Source of the DNA: Prevotella communis
GTDB lineage: Bacteria; Bacteroidota; Bacteroidia; Bacteroidales; Bacteroidaceae
Direction of reading: 5' to 3'
DNA: 64,000 bases
NCBI RefSeq assembly: GCF_022024175.1
Contig: NZ_CP091794.1
Coordinates: 124,001 to 188,000, forward strand
Part shown: positions 50,274 through 58,370 of the stretch, piece by piece
Numbering within the stretch: the first letter of the stretch is position 1
Layout of the letters: each line of letters starts with the position of its first letter
Translations under genes and position numbers: made by a program
Notes under the pieces: model-generated
Told to the model about the DNA's origin: nothing
The model's database searches: none
Seen by the model: the letters and a program-made list of their open reading frames with translations, nothing else

Positions 50274-51647
50274 TTATTGCTGTTCAGGACCGTCACCGAA
50301 TGGGAAGTAGACAGGTTCTGCCATTAGTTTCATGTAATTACCTGATGTTTTCTGATCTATGAGTTTCAGATACGTTGGCTCCTTGATGTTGTCGGTTTCA
50401 ATCTTGAAAGTACGGCTGTTTGTTTTGCTTTCACCAAAAGTCTGTACGGCATATTGCATACGCGCACCGTCCTTATTTGGATAGAATACCTCGGCGTTTC
50501 CAAGTTCGTCGAATTCACCATTGAACCATACCTCAATCTCATCGTTACTCTTCTCCTTATAGTCGAAATAACATTCTGATACAAAGACAGAATAGGGACT
50601 TGCTTTGTCAACAGGACCTACGGTTAAACCGAAGCGGTTACGCATCGTTCCGAAAACGGCATATCTGATGACCAGTTCCTGGTTATAGGCTTTACCAAAA
50701 GAGAGAAGGCCATTGCGGAACTGATTCCAGCGTGGCTTAGCAAAAGAGCCTAACTCTTCTGTTGTAAGATACCAGATACCGTCAACTAATTGTTCGCAGA
50801 GTGTTGGCGTGAATTTCTCCAGTGTAATGTTACCTGTACCTTCCTGTTTGTAGGTATCTGTATCAGATGCATAGCGGAAGCCATTCACCTTTTCGCCTTT
50901 AAAGTTGAAGGTTTCGTATAATGTTATACCGTTTGGAGTGATGATATAAGGCAATTTCTTTGTAAGACGGTTACCTTCTTCATCAGTAGTAGTATAACTT
51001 AACACGCGGTTACGTCGGTTGGCTTTCATTTTAATGCTGTCATTGCCAAGAATCATGTGGTAGCTACCTTTCTGCATGACTTTTGCAACGGCGGCAACCT
51101 CTCTGAGGTATTTGGCCCATACAGAGTCTGTGATTTCTGTGGTGTCATCGGTAAGTGGTGTCATCACGATCTTGGTGTCGTGCTTCTTACCGCGCATCAC
51201 TACTGAGTCAGCAGATGCTGAGATGATACGGAACTCCAGGTCGGCGCCAAAGCCGTTCTCTGTCTGACTGTTGTAACCATCGTTGTTGACAGGGTCAGAG
51301 AAGTAGTGGAAGAGTTCACAGTATTCGTCGAACGACAAGACGACCCCGCTACTCTGTTCCAGTTTGAAGTGGCTGACAGCTGTCGTATCTGCAGCAAACT
51401 TCTCGTTGGCAATAGTTACTTTGCCGTTCTTCTCGAATTTGCACAATACGTTGAAGCCTCCGAAATCCAGGTCTCCATACATGGTCATGGCCCATCCGTT
51501 AGGAGCTGATGTCAGGATATCCATATATTTGGCTGTGGCCTCTTGCAGACGTTCGGAAGGACTCTTCAAGTCGTTGTCGTCACTGCAGGATGTATAAACA
51601 GTCAGCGCTGCCAGCAGCAGAGTTGCTTTTAATAGTATCTTCATCAT
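50274..51647 (-). CDS. DUF4302 family lipoprotein
   Basis: 457 aa. Lipoprotein signal (LLLAALTVYTSC, Cys near 21). The segment SPSERLQEATAKYMDILTSAPNGWAMTMYGD is the typical opening of DUF4302 proteins, which are surface lipoproteins encoded with SusC/SusD pairs and zinc metallohydrolases in Bacteroidetes. Role unknown, probably binding of the imported substrate. A strong AAGGAGG ribosome-binding site (51656-51662) precedes the start, which is unusual among the genes here. Confidence 0.88.
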   Translation of the reverse strand: MMKILLKATLLLAALTVYTSCSDDNDLKSPSERLQEATAKYMDILTSAPNGWAMTMYGDLDFGGFNVLCKFEKNGKVTIANEKFAADTTAVSHFKLEQSSGVVLSFDEYCELFHYFSDPVNNDGYNSQTENGFGADLEFRIISASADSVVMRGKKHDTKIVMTPLTDDTTEITDSVWAKYLREVAAVAKVMQKGSYHMILGNDSIKMKANRRNRVLSYTTTDEEGNRLTKKLPYIITPNGITLYETFNFKGEKVNGFRYASDTDTYKQEGTGNITLEKFTPTLCEQLVDGIWYLTTEELGSFAKPRWNQFRNGLLSFGKAYNQELVIRYAVFGTMRNRFGLTVGPVDKASPYSVFVSECYFDYKEKSNDEIEVWFNGEFDELGNAEVFYPNKDGARMQYAVQTFGESKTNSRTFKIETDNIKEPTYLKLIDQKTSGNYMKLMAEPVYFPFGDGPEQQ

Positions 51648-51667
51648 ATATTGTTTCCTCCTTCTGA

Positions 51668-52618
51668 TTAGTCAAGTGTTCTTAAATCCATTTCCAATAC
51701 CTCGTGAGAGCGGCGCAGTACAACCGTACGCAGATCGTCGAGTTCGAATCCCCATGATTCTTTCATGTATTTCTTGATGATCTCCAGCTTCTTCTCGATG
51801 GCCTCACGTCCTGTCTTATCGCTGCCTTTCTCGCCAGCTTTCAGAACTTTCTCCCAAGCTTCAGGAGTATGTGTGACGTATGTGGCATAGATTTCTGCCA
51901 TATCCTCACGAGCCTCACCGCTGGCATAACCCGTAACGAAGCCTTCAAGGGGAGCTTCCTCATCTTTCACGTTAATCCAGTCGTTAGCATGATACTTGCC
52001 GGCAGAAACTGTATTGAATTCCATAGGATAGCTCTTGGTCTGCTGCAGGATATGCAGGAACTCGTGGTGCATCGTGTGGAAGAACCAGTAGTTCATATCA
52101 ATGGGCACAGCAGCAGAATTGGGGAATGGACTGATACTGTCAATGAAGATATTGTCAATGTCCATCGCGTTGACGCGGAACAGCGTAATCTTCAAACCAC
52201 CTTCAGCGGTACCCAGCACCATTGCACCATCGCTGCGATACTCAGCAGAGCCGATGTACTGGAAAATACGTGGGCTGTAGCTCTTGATGAAATCTGCACC
52301 TACCACCTCTTTGTAAGCGTCAATCCAAATATGTTTCATCATCTTGGCCAGTGCCTTGACGTTTTCCATCTTGGCGGGAATCACGTTGTATTTCTGGTCA
52401 GTCTCATCGTCCTGATAACGGTAGATAATATGGATGTTGTAAGGGTCCATATAATTTTTACGCAACCAGCGGTCAAAATCAGCCGAATCGGTCTTCAAAT
52501 CGTTGGCAAAGATGCTTGGCTGCTTGGGCTCGTCGTCAGAAGAGCAAGCTGTAAAGCCCAGTGCTATAGCACATCCAATCAGAAAATATGATATCTTTTT
52601 CATCTTGTTGTTCATCAT
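51668..52618 (-). CDS. Substrate import-associated zinc metallohydrolase lipoprotein
   Basis: 316 aa. Lipobox LGFTAC (Cys25). Zinc motif HHEFLH (His185-Glu186...His189) with a probable third ligand further on in the YASGEAREDMAEIYATY segment (Glu). Recognised as the family named for its steady neighbourhood with SusC/SusD pairs (TIGR04549). It should cut peptides or proteins at the cell surface before uptake. Three ATGs are possible (52618, 52615, 52603); MKKISYF from 52603 has the plainest signal peptide. Confidence 0.9.
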   Translation of the reverse strand: MMNNKMKKISYFLIGCAIALGFTACSSDDEPKQPSIFANDLKTDSADFDRWLRKNYMDPYNIHIIYRYQDDETDQKYNVIPAKMENVKALAKMMKHIWIDAYKEVVGADFIKSYSPRIFQYIGSAEYRSDGAMVLGTAEGGLKITLFRVNAMDIDNIFIDSISPFPNSAAVPIDMNYWFFHTMHHEFLHILQQTKSYPMEFNTVSAGKYHANDWINVKDEEAPLEGFVTGYASGEAREDMAEIYATYVTHTPEAWEKVLKAGEKGSDKTGREAIEKKLEIIKKYMKESWGFELDDLRTVVLRRSHEVLEMDLRTLD

Positions 52619-52626
52619 GAAAATAA

Positions 52627-54309
52627 TTAATAGACTCTTTCATTATACATTTTCGAGGTGTTGGGCTTGTTCAGGTCAGGGTTCTGTCCTGTCATATGCT
52701 CAGCACCATTGCCAGAGAGGTCGTCTGTGGTGCGGGGGTTAGCCTGCAGACCAGCCGCAATGACGTCGGCAGGCAACTGGATGGCACCACGCAGGTCACC
52801 GGCAGTAAATGTAAGAGGATCCTCGTCCTCTATGTAGTGTTCATACTCAATACCATAACGCTTCAGGTCCATGAAACGCAGGCCTTGGAGCATGTTGGTG
52901 ACACGGCGCATATAAAGAATCAGCTGAATCAGATTCTCCTGAGTGCCTGCCTCAACGGTGAAGCCCTGGGGATGGAGTGTCTTCTTGATGCTTCTCTCAA
53001 ACTCGCTCGCAGGGTGAACGGCAGCATACTTGATGCTGTTCATGAAAGCATTTACGCTACTTTCAGTGAAACTCTTGCGGGTTGTACTGCCATACGATTT
53101 CTCTAGGTTGGCTTCAGCCCATGTGTTCATATCAGCCAGGGCTTTTGTATACTCCTTCTTATGAGCGTAAGCCTCTGCACGACACAAGATGGTCTCGTCG
53201 CCGGTGAAGAGTACATCGACAATATGTACATAGCCGATGCCGTTTACCTTGTCGGTATATTCAAAAATCTCTTCCAGCTTTGGTTCCCTGACGATGTTGT
53301 TGTTACCATACAGACTGTGAGCCGACCAAAGCAGACTGCTGCCTGATGTGGCCGTTGAGGGATTCCAGGGAGAATAAGCCCAGTAGGTGTCGTAACTCAG
53401 TACGGTCATATTGTGGGCGTAGCGCAGATAACCACCATCCAGTACACGGGCAGCGATAGAATAAGCGGGACCCATCAGGAAGTTACAGGGCTGACTTGAC
53501 TGGATATACATATTGAAATAGTCGTCAACACCGGCTGCGGTATTATAGGGTTCACGCTGGCGCAGACAGTCTATAGGAGAACCACCCAGGGCCTTGGTTG
53601 CATATTCAATCACCTTGTCCCAATTCTGATAGTAGAGGTTGAAACGAGCGGCAAAGGCATAAGCAGCCTTGGTGTTGAAGTGATATTTGGGAATGTCGTA
53701 AGCGGCATCGTCAATCAGTGGCAGAGCCTCCTCAATATCAGCATTGATATGCTTATAGAGTTCAGCCAGTGTGCCGCGTTCGTAATGGGTATTTACAGAC
53801 TGCTCTGGCTCCAGAGGGTAGGGCAGACCAAGATACTTGTCGGCCTTGAGTGAGTCGTATGCCATGCAGAACACGGTGCTCATCTGGAACATGCTGAAAG
53901 CGCGGCACAACAGGGCCTCGCCACGCTGGGCTTTCAAATCATCGGTATTACCCATGTCGTTAATAGCCTGAAGAGCTTCGTTGGCTGTAGCCACTGCTTC
54001 GTAGTAGCCATTCCAAAGGTTACGAGGACAGTCAATATCGCTGGCTGTAATGGTCTTGAAACGATACATCTCGTCCACCTGAGGAAGTGTGCTGTATTTC
54101 TTTCCGTTGTCGGTAACGTTGTCTGATGATATTTCCGATACCAGGATGGTGCTCACCGTAGGATAAGCTGAGGTGATGAGTTTAGACACCTTTGTTTTTG
54201 AATCTATGATAGCACGGTCATCGGGCAGTTTGTCCAGGTAGTCGTTACATGAGGTAACTGCTATGCTGAATAACAGAAGTGCAGGCGTTAGTTTATTTAT
54301 CTTAATCAT
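52627..54309 (-). CDS. RagB/SusD-family surface substrate-binding lipoprotein
   Basis: 560 aa from the ATG at 54309 (a frame reaching 54330 is possible). Lipobox LFSIAVTSC (Cys near 21) followed by NDYLDKLPDDRAIID, the classic SusD opening. TPR-like helices (about 70-330) and the C-terminal LYMRRVTNMLQGLRFMDLKRYGIEY, the conserved R-x-x-x-L-x-x-E-G-x-R-x-x-D-L-x-R-W-like segment. It covers the SusC channel as a lid. With the metallohydrolase and DUF4302 partners, the load is more likely peptide than glycan; inferred from context. Confidence 0.93.
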   Translation of the reverse strand: MIKINKLTPALLLFSIAVTSCNDYLDKLPDDRAIIDSKTKVSKLITSAYPTVSTILVSEISSDNVTDNGKKYSTLPQVDEMYRFKTITASDIDCPRNLWNGYYEAVATANEALQAINDMGNTDDLKAQRGEALLCRAFSMFQMSTVFCMAYDSLKADKYLGLPYPLEPEQSVNTHYERGTLAELYKHINADIEEALPLIDDAAYDIPKYHFNTKAAYAFAARFNLYYQNWDKVIEYATKALGGSPIDCLRQREPYNTAAGVDDYFNMYIQSSQPCNFLMGPAYSIAARVLDGGYLRYAHNMTVLSYDTYWAYSPWNPSTATSGSSLLWSAHSLYGNNNIVREPKLEEIFEYTDKVNGIGYVHIVDVLFTGDETILCRAEAYAHKKEYTKALADMNTWAEANLEKSYGSTTRKSFTESSVNAFMNSIKYAAVHPASEFERSIKKTLHPQGFTVEAGTQENLIQLILYMRRVTNMLQGLRFMDLKRYGIEYEHYIEDEDPLTFTAGDLRGAIQLPADVIAAGLQANPRTTDDLSGNGAEHMTGQNPDLNKPNTSKMYNERVY

Positions 54310-54349
54310 AATCTTCTTTTCAATTATCAATTATCATTTGTCGATTCCT

Positions 54350-57300
54350 TTACAGTCCGGCACGGAGCGTGAAGGTGAACTGGCGAGCCATAGGAACGGC
54401 TACACCACCTGTGTTGAAGAACTCGGGATCCTGACCGTTGAGTTTGCTGTCAGAATAGATCAGGAACAGGTTGGTACCCTGCAACTTCAGGTTGAGTGAG
54501 TTGATACCCAATGGGTTTATCCATGAGGCGGGCACATCGTAAGAGAGCGAAATCTCCTTCATACGAATGAAGTCACCCTTGGCAATACGAGCCGTAGAAT
54601 AGTTGTAAGCGTTATAGGCATAGCTCAGATAAGGGTCTGCCTGGTTCATACGACGGTCTGCCAGAACGGGGATGTTGGTCTTCAGTTCGTCGCCACCTAC
54701 TACCCAGCGGTCATTAAACTCCTTAGGCATAGCATCCAAATCGCTGTAGCTTGACCTGAATACGGGGTCAAGGCGAACGACATTGCCAAATGAATATGAA
54801 GCAAATACATTCAGGTGGAGGTTCTTATATGTAAAGGTGTTACCCAGTGAACCGGTGATGGTGGGATCCGTAGGACCTTCATAAACCAGGTGATCGAGTG
54901 CGTAAGACTGGAAGTCGTGATCACTTGTTGTCAGGTTACCGTCCTGGTTGATGAATGTGGGAAGACCATGTTCGTCAAGTCCCTGGAAGTCAATGCTCCA
55001 GAGGGCACGGTAGGGATAGCCCACCATCGTGAAACCATTACGCTGGTACTGACCGGTGAGATAGTAGATAGGACTACGGGAATCCAGGTCGGTTACCTCA
55101 GTCTTGTTGTGTGAGAAAATGAAATCGGTGTTCCACTTGAAATCACCAGCCACAATGTTCTTGGTTGAGATGCTCAGCTCCTCACCGTGTGATTTCATTG
55201 TAGCCACGTTGGCATACTTGGTAATAGCGCCGCCAACACCCGTTGTCATGCGAGGACCAATCAGGTCGAAGTTGTTACGCATCCACCAGTCGAAGGTCAC
55301 GTTGATGCGGTTGTTCAGCAAACCGAGGTCAACACCTACGTTAAACTCGTGCTTCTTCTCGTATGTCAGGTCGGGGTTGCCAAACTGCTGAATGTCAAGC
55401 GCTGTCTCCTTGTCGGAAGCGAAGGGACGCCAGGGGTTCACACTCTCAATGATAACCATGGCATTGTTGACAGCAGGCTTGTCGCCAGTCAGAGAGTATG
55501 ACAAACGCAGTGTAGCATGGTTCAGGATGTTCTTGAAGGTATCGGCAAACCAAGACTCCTCATGTGCATTCCAAGCACCAGAGATATTCCAAGTAGGCAG
55601 CCAGCGTGCTTTGAGGCTACGGCCCAACTGGTTGCTACCCTCGTAACGTACGGTTGGGGTGATGGTGTAGCGATGCTTCCATGAGTAGGTGGCTGTGCCG
55701 AAGAAGGCGACATTACGCTCGTAGTTGTTGCTTACCTCGTAGTACATGTTGTTCTCCTCGCTAGCCTGCTTGAAGAAGTGGTAATCATAAGCACCGAGCA
55801 TACCCATCTCGTACTGCATGCCTACACCGTTGAAATAGTTAGCGTTACGCTCAATATCGTTGACCTCCATACCACCGAAGACATTGACGATATGCTCTTC
55901 TTCCTGTCCGAAGGCATCGTTATAGCTTGCGGTAGCGCGGAAGTTCTTACTGTTCATCACGTTCTTGTATGTGCGGTAGAAACCACCCTCTGGCAATACA
56001 GAGTATTTCAGTGAGTTGGGCACATCGGGATCCTGATAGAGGAAGGGGTTGTTGTCACGCATGGTGGCATCGTCCATGGCACGGAAAGCCATAGACTGGT
56101 TTGAGTTCTCCTTGATCATGTGTGTGCGGGTAGCCACAGAATAGTTGTAGGCTCCCAATGCAGCCAGCTCCAACTGACGGATGGGCTTGTATTTCAGTTC
56201 AGCCTGGAACTTCAGGTTCACCACGTCAAGATCCATGTAGTTGTTGGCCAACTCGTTATGGATATTGAAGGGAGCATAGTTACGTGTATAGAATGTATTA
56301 GGATCCAGCGCACGACTCGTGTTGATAGCATACGAATAAGGGTTGATGTCGAAGTCACGAGTTACCTGTCCTGACACGGGGTCAGCGCTTTGGTTGGTGG
56401 TACCCGGAGCCTCCTGTTTACGATAGGCAGCATTGCCAATCAGGTTCAAAGAGAGTTTCTTTGACAGGTTATAGAGCGCGTTGATGTTTGCTGTGTAACG
56501 CTGCACCTTGCTGCGCTCAGTCCATCCTGGATCGTTCATCACAGAGAATGAAGTATAGTACTGAGCCTTATCGGTACCTGAAGACATTGAGATAGAGTGG
56601 TTCTGTGAGATACTTGTTGAGAAGAGCTCGTCAAACCAGTTGGTGTTGCGGAACTCAGCTTCCTGCAGGTAGGCATACATAGCCTCGTCGGTATTGGGCA
56701 GGAGGAACTGTCCCGTGGCGGAATCGTAGGTGTTCATCAACTGGTACATCTTACCGTAAACACCGCTCTCTGAACCGCGGTAGGTGTCAGAGAATGTCAG
56801 CCAACCGGCGTTGTACATCTCTCTGTATGTGCTCATCTGCTCCTGAGAGTTCATGATGTTGAACTGTGAGTAGCTGGGCTTCAAACGCATGGTGAACTCA
56901 CCTGTATAGCTGATATGTGACTGTCCGGCCTTACCTTTCTTGGTGGTTACGACAATCACACCACCCATCGCGCGCGCACCATATATAGAGGTAGCACTAC
57001 CATCCTTCAAAACCTGGAATGACTCGATGTCGTCGGCGTTCAGTCCGGCAATGGCACTTGAAATCAGGGTATTGGCGTCACCACTTGACAAGGCGTCTGC
57101 GTCTACCTCGGTAACATCTTCCATTACGACGCCGTCAACAACCCACAGGGGCTTTGAGGCACCATAGATAGAAGTAGCACCACGCACACGAATCTTGGGC
57201 GCAGTACCAAAGGTACCAGATACGTTCTGTACAGACACACCGGCTACACGTCCTTCCAGAGAACGTGAGATATCGGCCACACCGTCAATCTTTGCTTTCT

Positions 57301-57670
57301 CAGCATCAATCTTGGTGGCAGCACCTGTAAACAGACGCTTGTCCTGTTTCTGCATACCAGTTACCACAACCTCTTCGATAACCTTAGAGTCTTGAGTCAT
57401 CGTGACCTTCATGCCATTCTTTGGGGCAAGTCTCTTAGTTACGTAACCGATATAACTAAATTCGAGTTTTTTTCCGGAAGGTACATCGATTGTGAACTTT
57501 CCGTCTACGTTGGTAACGACACCATTGTTGTTTCCTACAACCTTCACTGTAGCACCGATCGCGGGTTCGCCGTCATCCTGCATCACAGTTCCTGTTATCT
57601 TGTTCTGTGCGAATGCTACTCCGATTGAGAGTAATAAGGCCGTCAGGAAAACTGTTAGTCTTTTTTCCAT
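54350..57670 (-). CDS. SusC/RagA-family TonB-dependent outer-membrane transporter
   Basis: 1106 aa. Signal peptide to about residue 21 (GVAFAQ). Carboxypeptidase-regulatory-like domain (about 22-100: GTVMQDDGEPAIGATVKV...GKFTIDVPSGKKLEFSYIGY), then EEVVVTGMQKQDKR (TonB-box region), plug (about 115-235: VSVQNVSGTFGTAPKIRVRGATSIYGASKPLWVVDGVV and DGSATSIYGARAMGGVIVVTTKKGK, both typical of SusC), and a 22-strand barrel to the end (RQFTFTLRAGL). First gene of the locus, 40 nt before SusD. Imports the substrate using TonB and the proton gradient. Confidence 0.96.
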   Translation of the reverse strand: MEKRLTVFLTALLLSIGVAFAQNKITGTVMQDDGEPAIGATVKVVGNNNGVVTNVDGKFTIDVPSGKKLEFSYIGYVTKRLAPKNGMKVTMTQDSKVIEEVVVTGMQKQDKRLFTGAATKIDAEKAKIDGVADISRSLEGRVAGVSVQNVSGTFGTAPKIRVRGATSIYGASKPLWVVDGVVMEDVTEVDADALSSGDANTLISSAIAGLNADDIESFQVLKDGSATSIYGARAMGGVIVVTTKKGKAGQSHISYTGEFTMRLKPSYSQFNIMNSQEQMSTYREMYNAGWLTFSDTYRGSESGVYGKMYQLMNTYDSATGQFLLPNTDEAMYAYLQEAEFRNTNWFDELFSTSISQNHSISMSSGTDKAQYYTSFSVMNDPGWTERSKVQRYTANINALYNLSKKLSLNLIGNAAYRKQEAPGTTNQSADPVSGQVTRDFDINPYSYAINTSRALDPNTFYTRNYAPFNIHNELANNYMDLDVVNLKFQAELKYKPIRQLELAALGAYNYSVATRTHMIKENSNQSMAFRAMDDATMRDNNPFLYQDPDVPNSLKYSVLPEGGFYRTYKNVMNSKNFRATASYNDAFGQEEEHIVNVFGGMEVNDIERNANYFNGVGMQYEMGMLGAYDYHFFKQASEENNMYYEVSNNYERNVAFFGTATYSWKHRYTITPTVRYEGSNQLGRSLKARWLPTWNISGAWNAHEESWFADTFKNILNHATLRLSYSLTGDKPAVNNAMVIIESVNPWRPFASDKETALDIQQFGNPDLTYEKKHEFNVGVDLGLLNNRINVTFDWWMRNNFDLIGPRMTTGVGGAITKYANVATMKSHGEELSISTKNIVAGDFKWNTDFIFSHNKTEVTDLDSRSPIYYLTGQYQRNGFTMVGYPYRALWSIDFQGLDEHGLPTFINQDGNLTTSDHDFQSYALDHLVYEGPTDPTITGSLGNTFTYKNLHLNVFASYSFGNVVRLDPVFRSSYSDLDAMPKEFNDRWVVGGDELKTNIPVLADRRMNQADPYLSYAYNAYNYSTARIAKGDFIRMKEISLSYDVPASWINPLGINSLNLKLQGTNLFLIYSDSKLNGQDPEFFNTGGVAVPMARQFTFTLRAGL

Positions 57671-57743
57671 AAATTGCTAAAAAATCAATCTTTTTACTTT
57701 GTTTTTGATTTACTACTTTTACCAGATTTAATGGTTGAGCGTG

Positions 57744-57751
57744 CAAAAGTA
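57744..57751 (-). promoter_or_regulatory. Possible -7 promoter box of the SusC operon
   Basis: TACTTTTG on the minus strand, about 73 nt before the ATG at 57670. No sigma/anti-sigma or hybrid two-component gene is adjacent, so control is not evident. Confidence 0.5.
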
Positions 57752-57836
57752 ATACTTTTTTCCGTTATTTCAATAAAATTTCAAAAAAAATGCGCTATTT
57801 TGCGTCATTTTTTCGTTTTTATCAACGGAAAAGTAA

Positions 57837-58370
57837 CTATTTGGAAAGTTTTTGTTCGATTTCGGTTAATTTTGTGACTACAAAAATGTAGTCCTGCCAG
57901 TGCCCGCGAATGACCCCTTTCTGTTGTAAATCATCCATGCAATTGATAAGGGAATCCCAGAAGCCTTTCATGTTCCAGAGTATGATAGGCTTCTGATGAA
58001 ACTGAAGGGTAGCCGCTGCTGCCACGGTAAAGAGTTCGTCGAGTGTGCCGATGCCGCCAGGAAGGATGATAAAAGCATCACCCTGTAGCATCATCAGGTC
58101 TTTGCGGTCCGTTAGGTTTTCTGTTGGGATATGTACGTCCAGATAGGGACTGAGTCGTCCCATCTCCTCTATTTTGCGTGGAACGACGCCGATGACTTGT
58201 CCTCCAGCCTCTTTTGCTGCCTTGCTTACGGCATGCATCAAACCGGCGTCATGACCTCCAAAGACAATGGAATGGCCATTCCGCGCCGCCCAACGCCCGA
58301 GTTCTTCTGTCATTGTGAAGAACTCGGGGTCGATATCCTGGTTGGCGGAACAGAAAATGCAGAGTTTCAT
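57837..58370 (-). CDS. LOG-family protein (TIGR00730)
   Basis: 177 aa, Rossmann fold. FCSANQD, FGGHDAGLMHAVSKAAKEAGGQVIGV and PGGIGTLDELF (the PGGxGTxxE motif) identify the family, whose members hydrolyse nucleotide monophosphates and release cytokinin-type bases. Here the function is probably nucleotide phosphoribohydrolase activity. The ATG overlaps the stop of the CE15-GH8 gene by 4 nt, so it is read at the end of the xylan operon. A functional tie to xylan use is not obvious. Confidence 0.92.
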   Translation of the reverse strand: MKLCIFCSANQDIDPEFFTMTEELGRWAARNGHSIVFGGHDAGLMHAVSKAAKEAGGQVIGVVPRKIEEMGRLSPYLDVHIPTENLTDRKDLMMLQGDAFIILPGGIGTLDELFTVAAAATLQFHQKPIILWNMKGFWDSLINCMDDLQQKGVIRGHWQDYIFVVTKLTEIEQKLSK

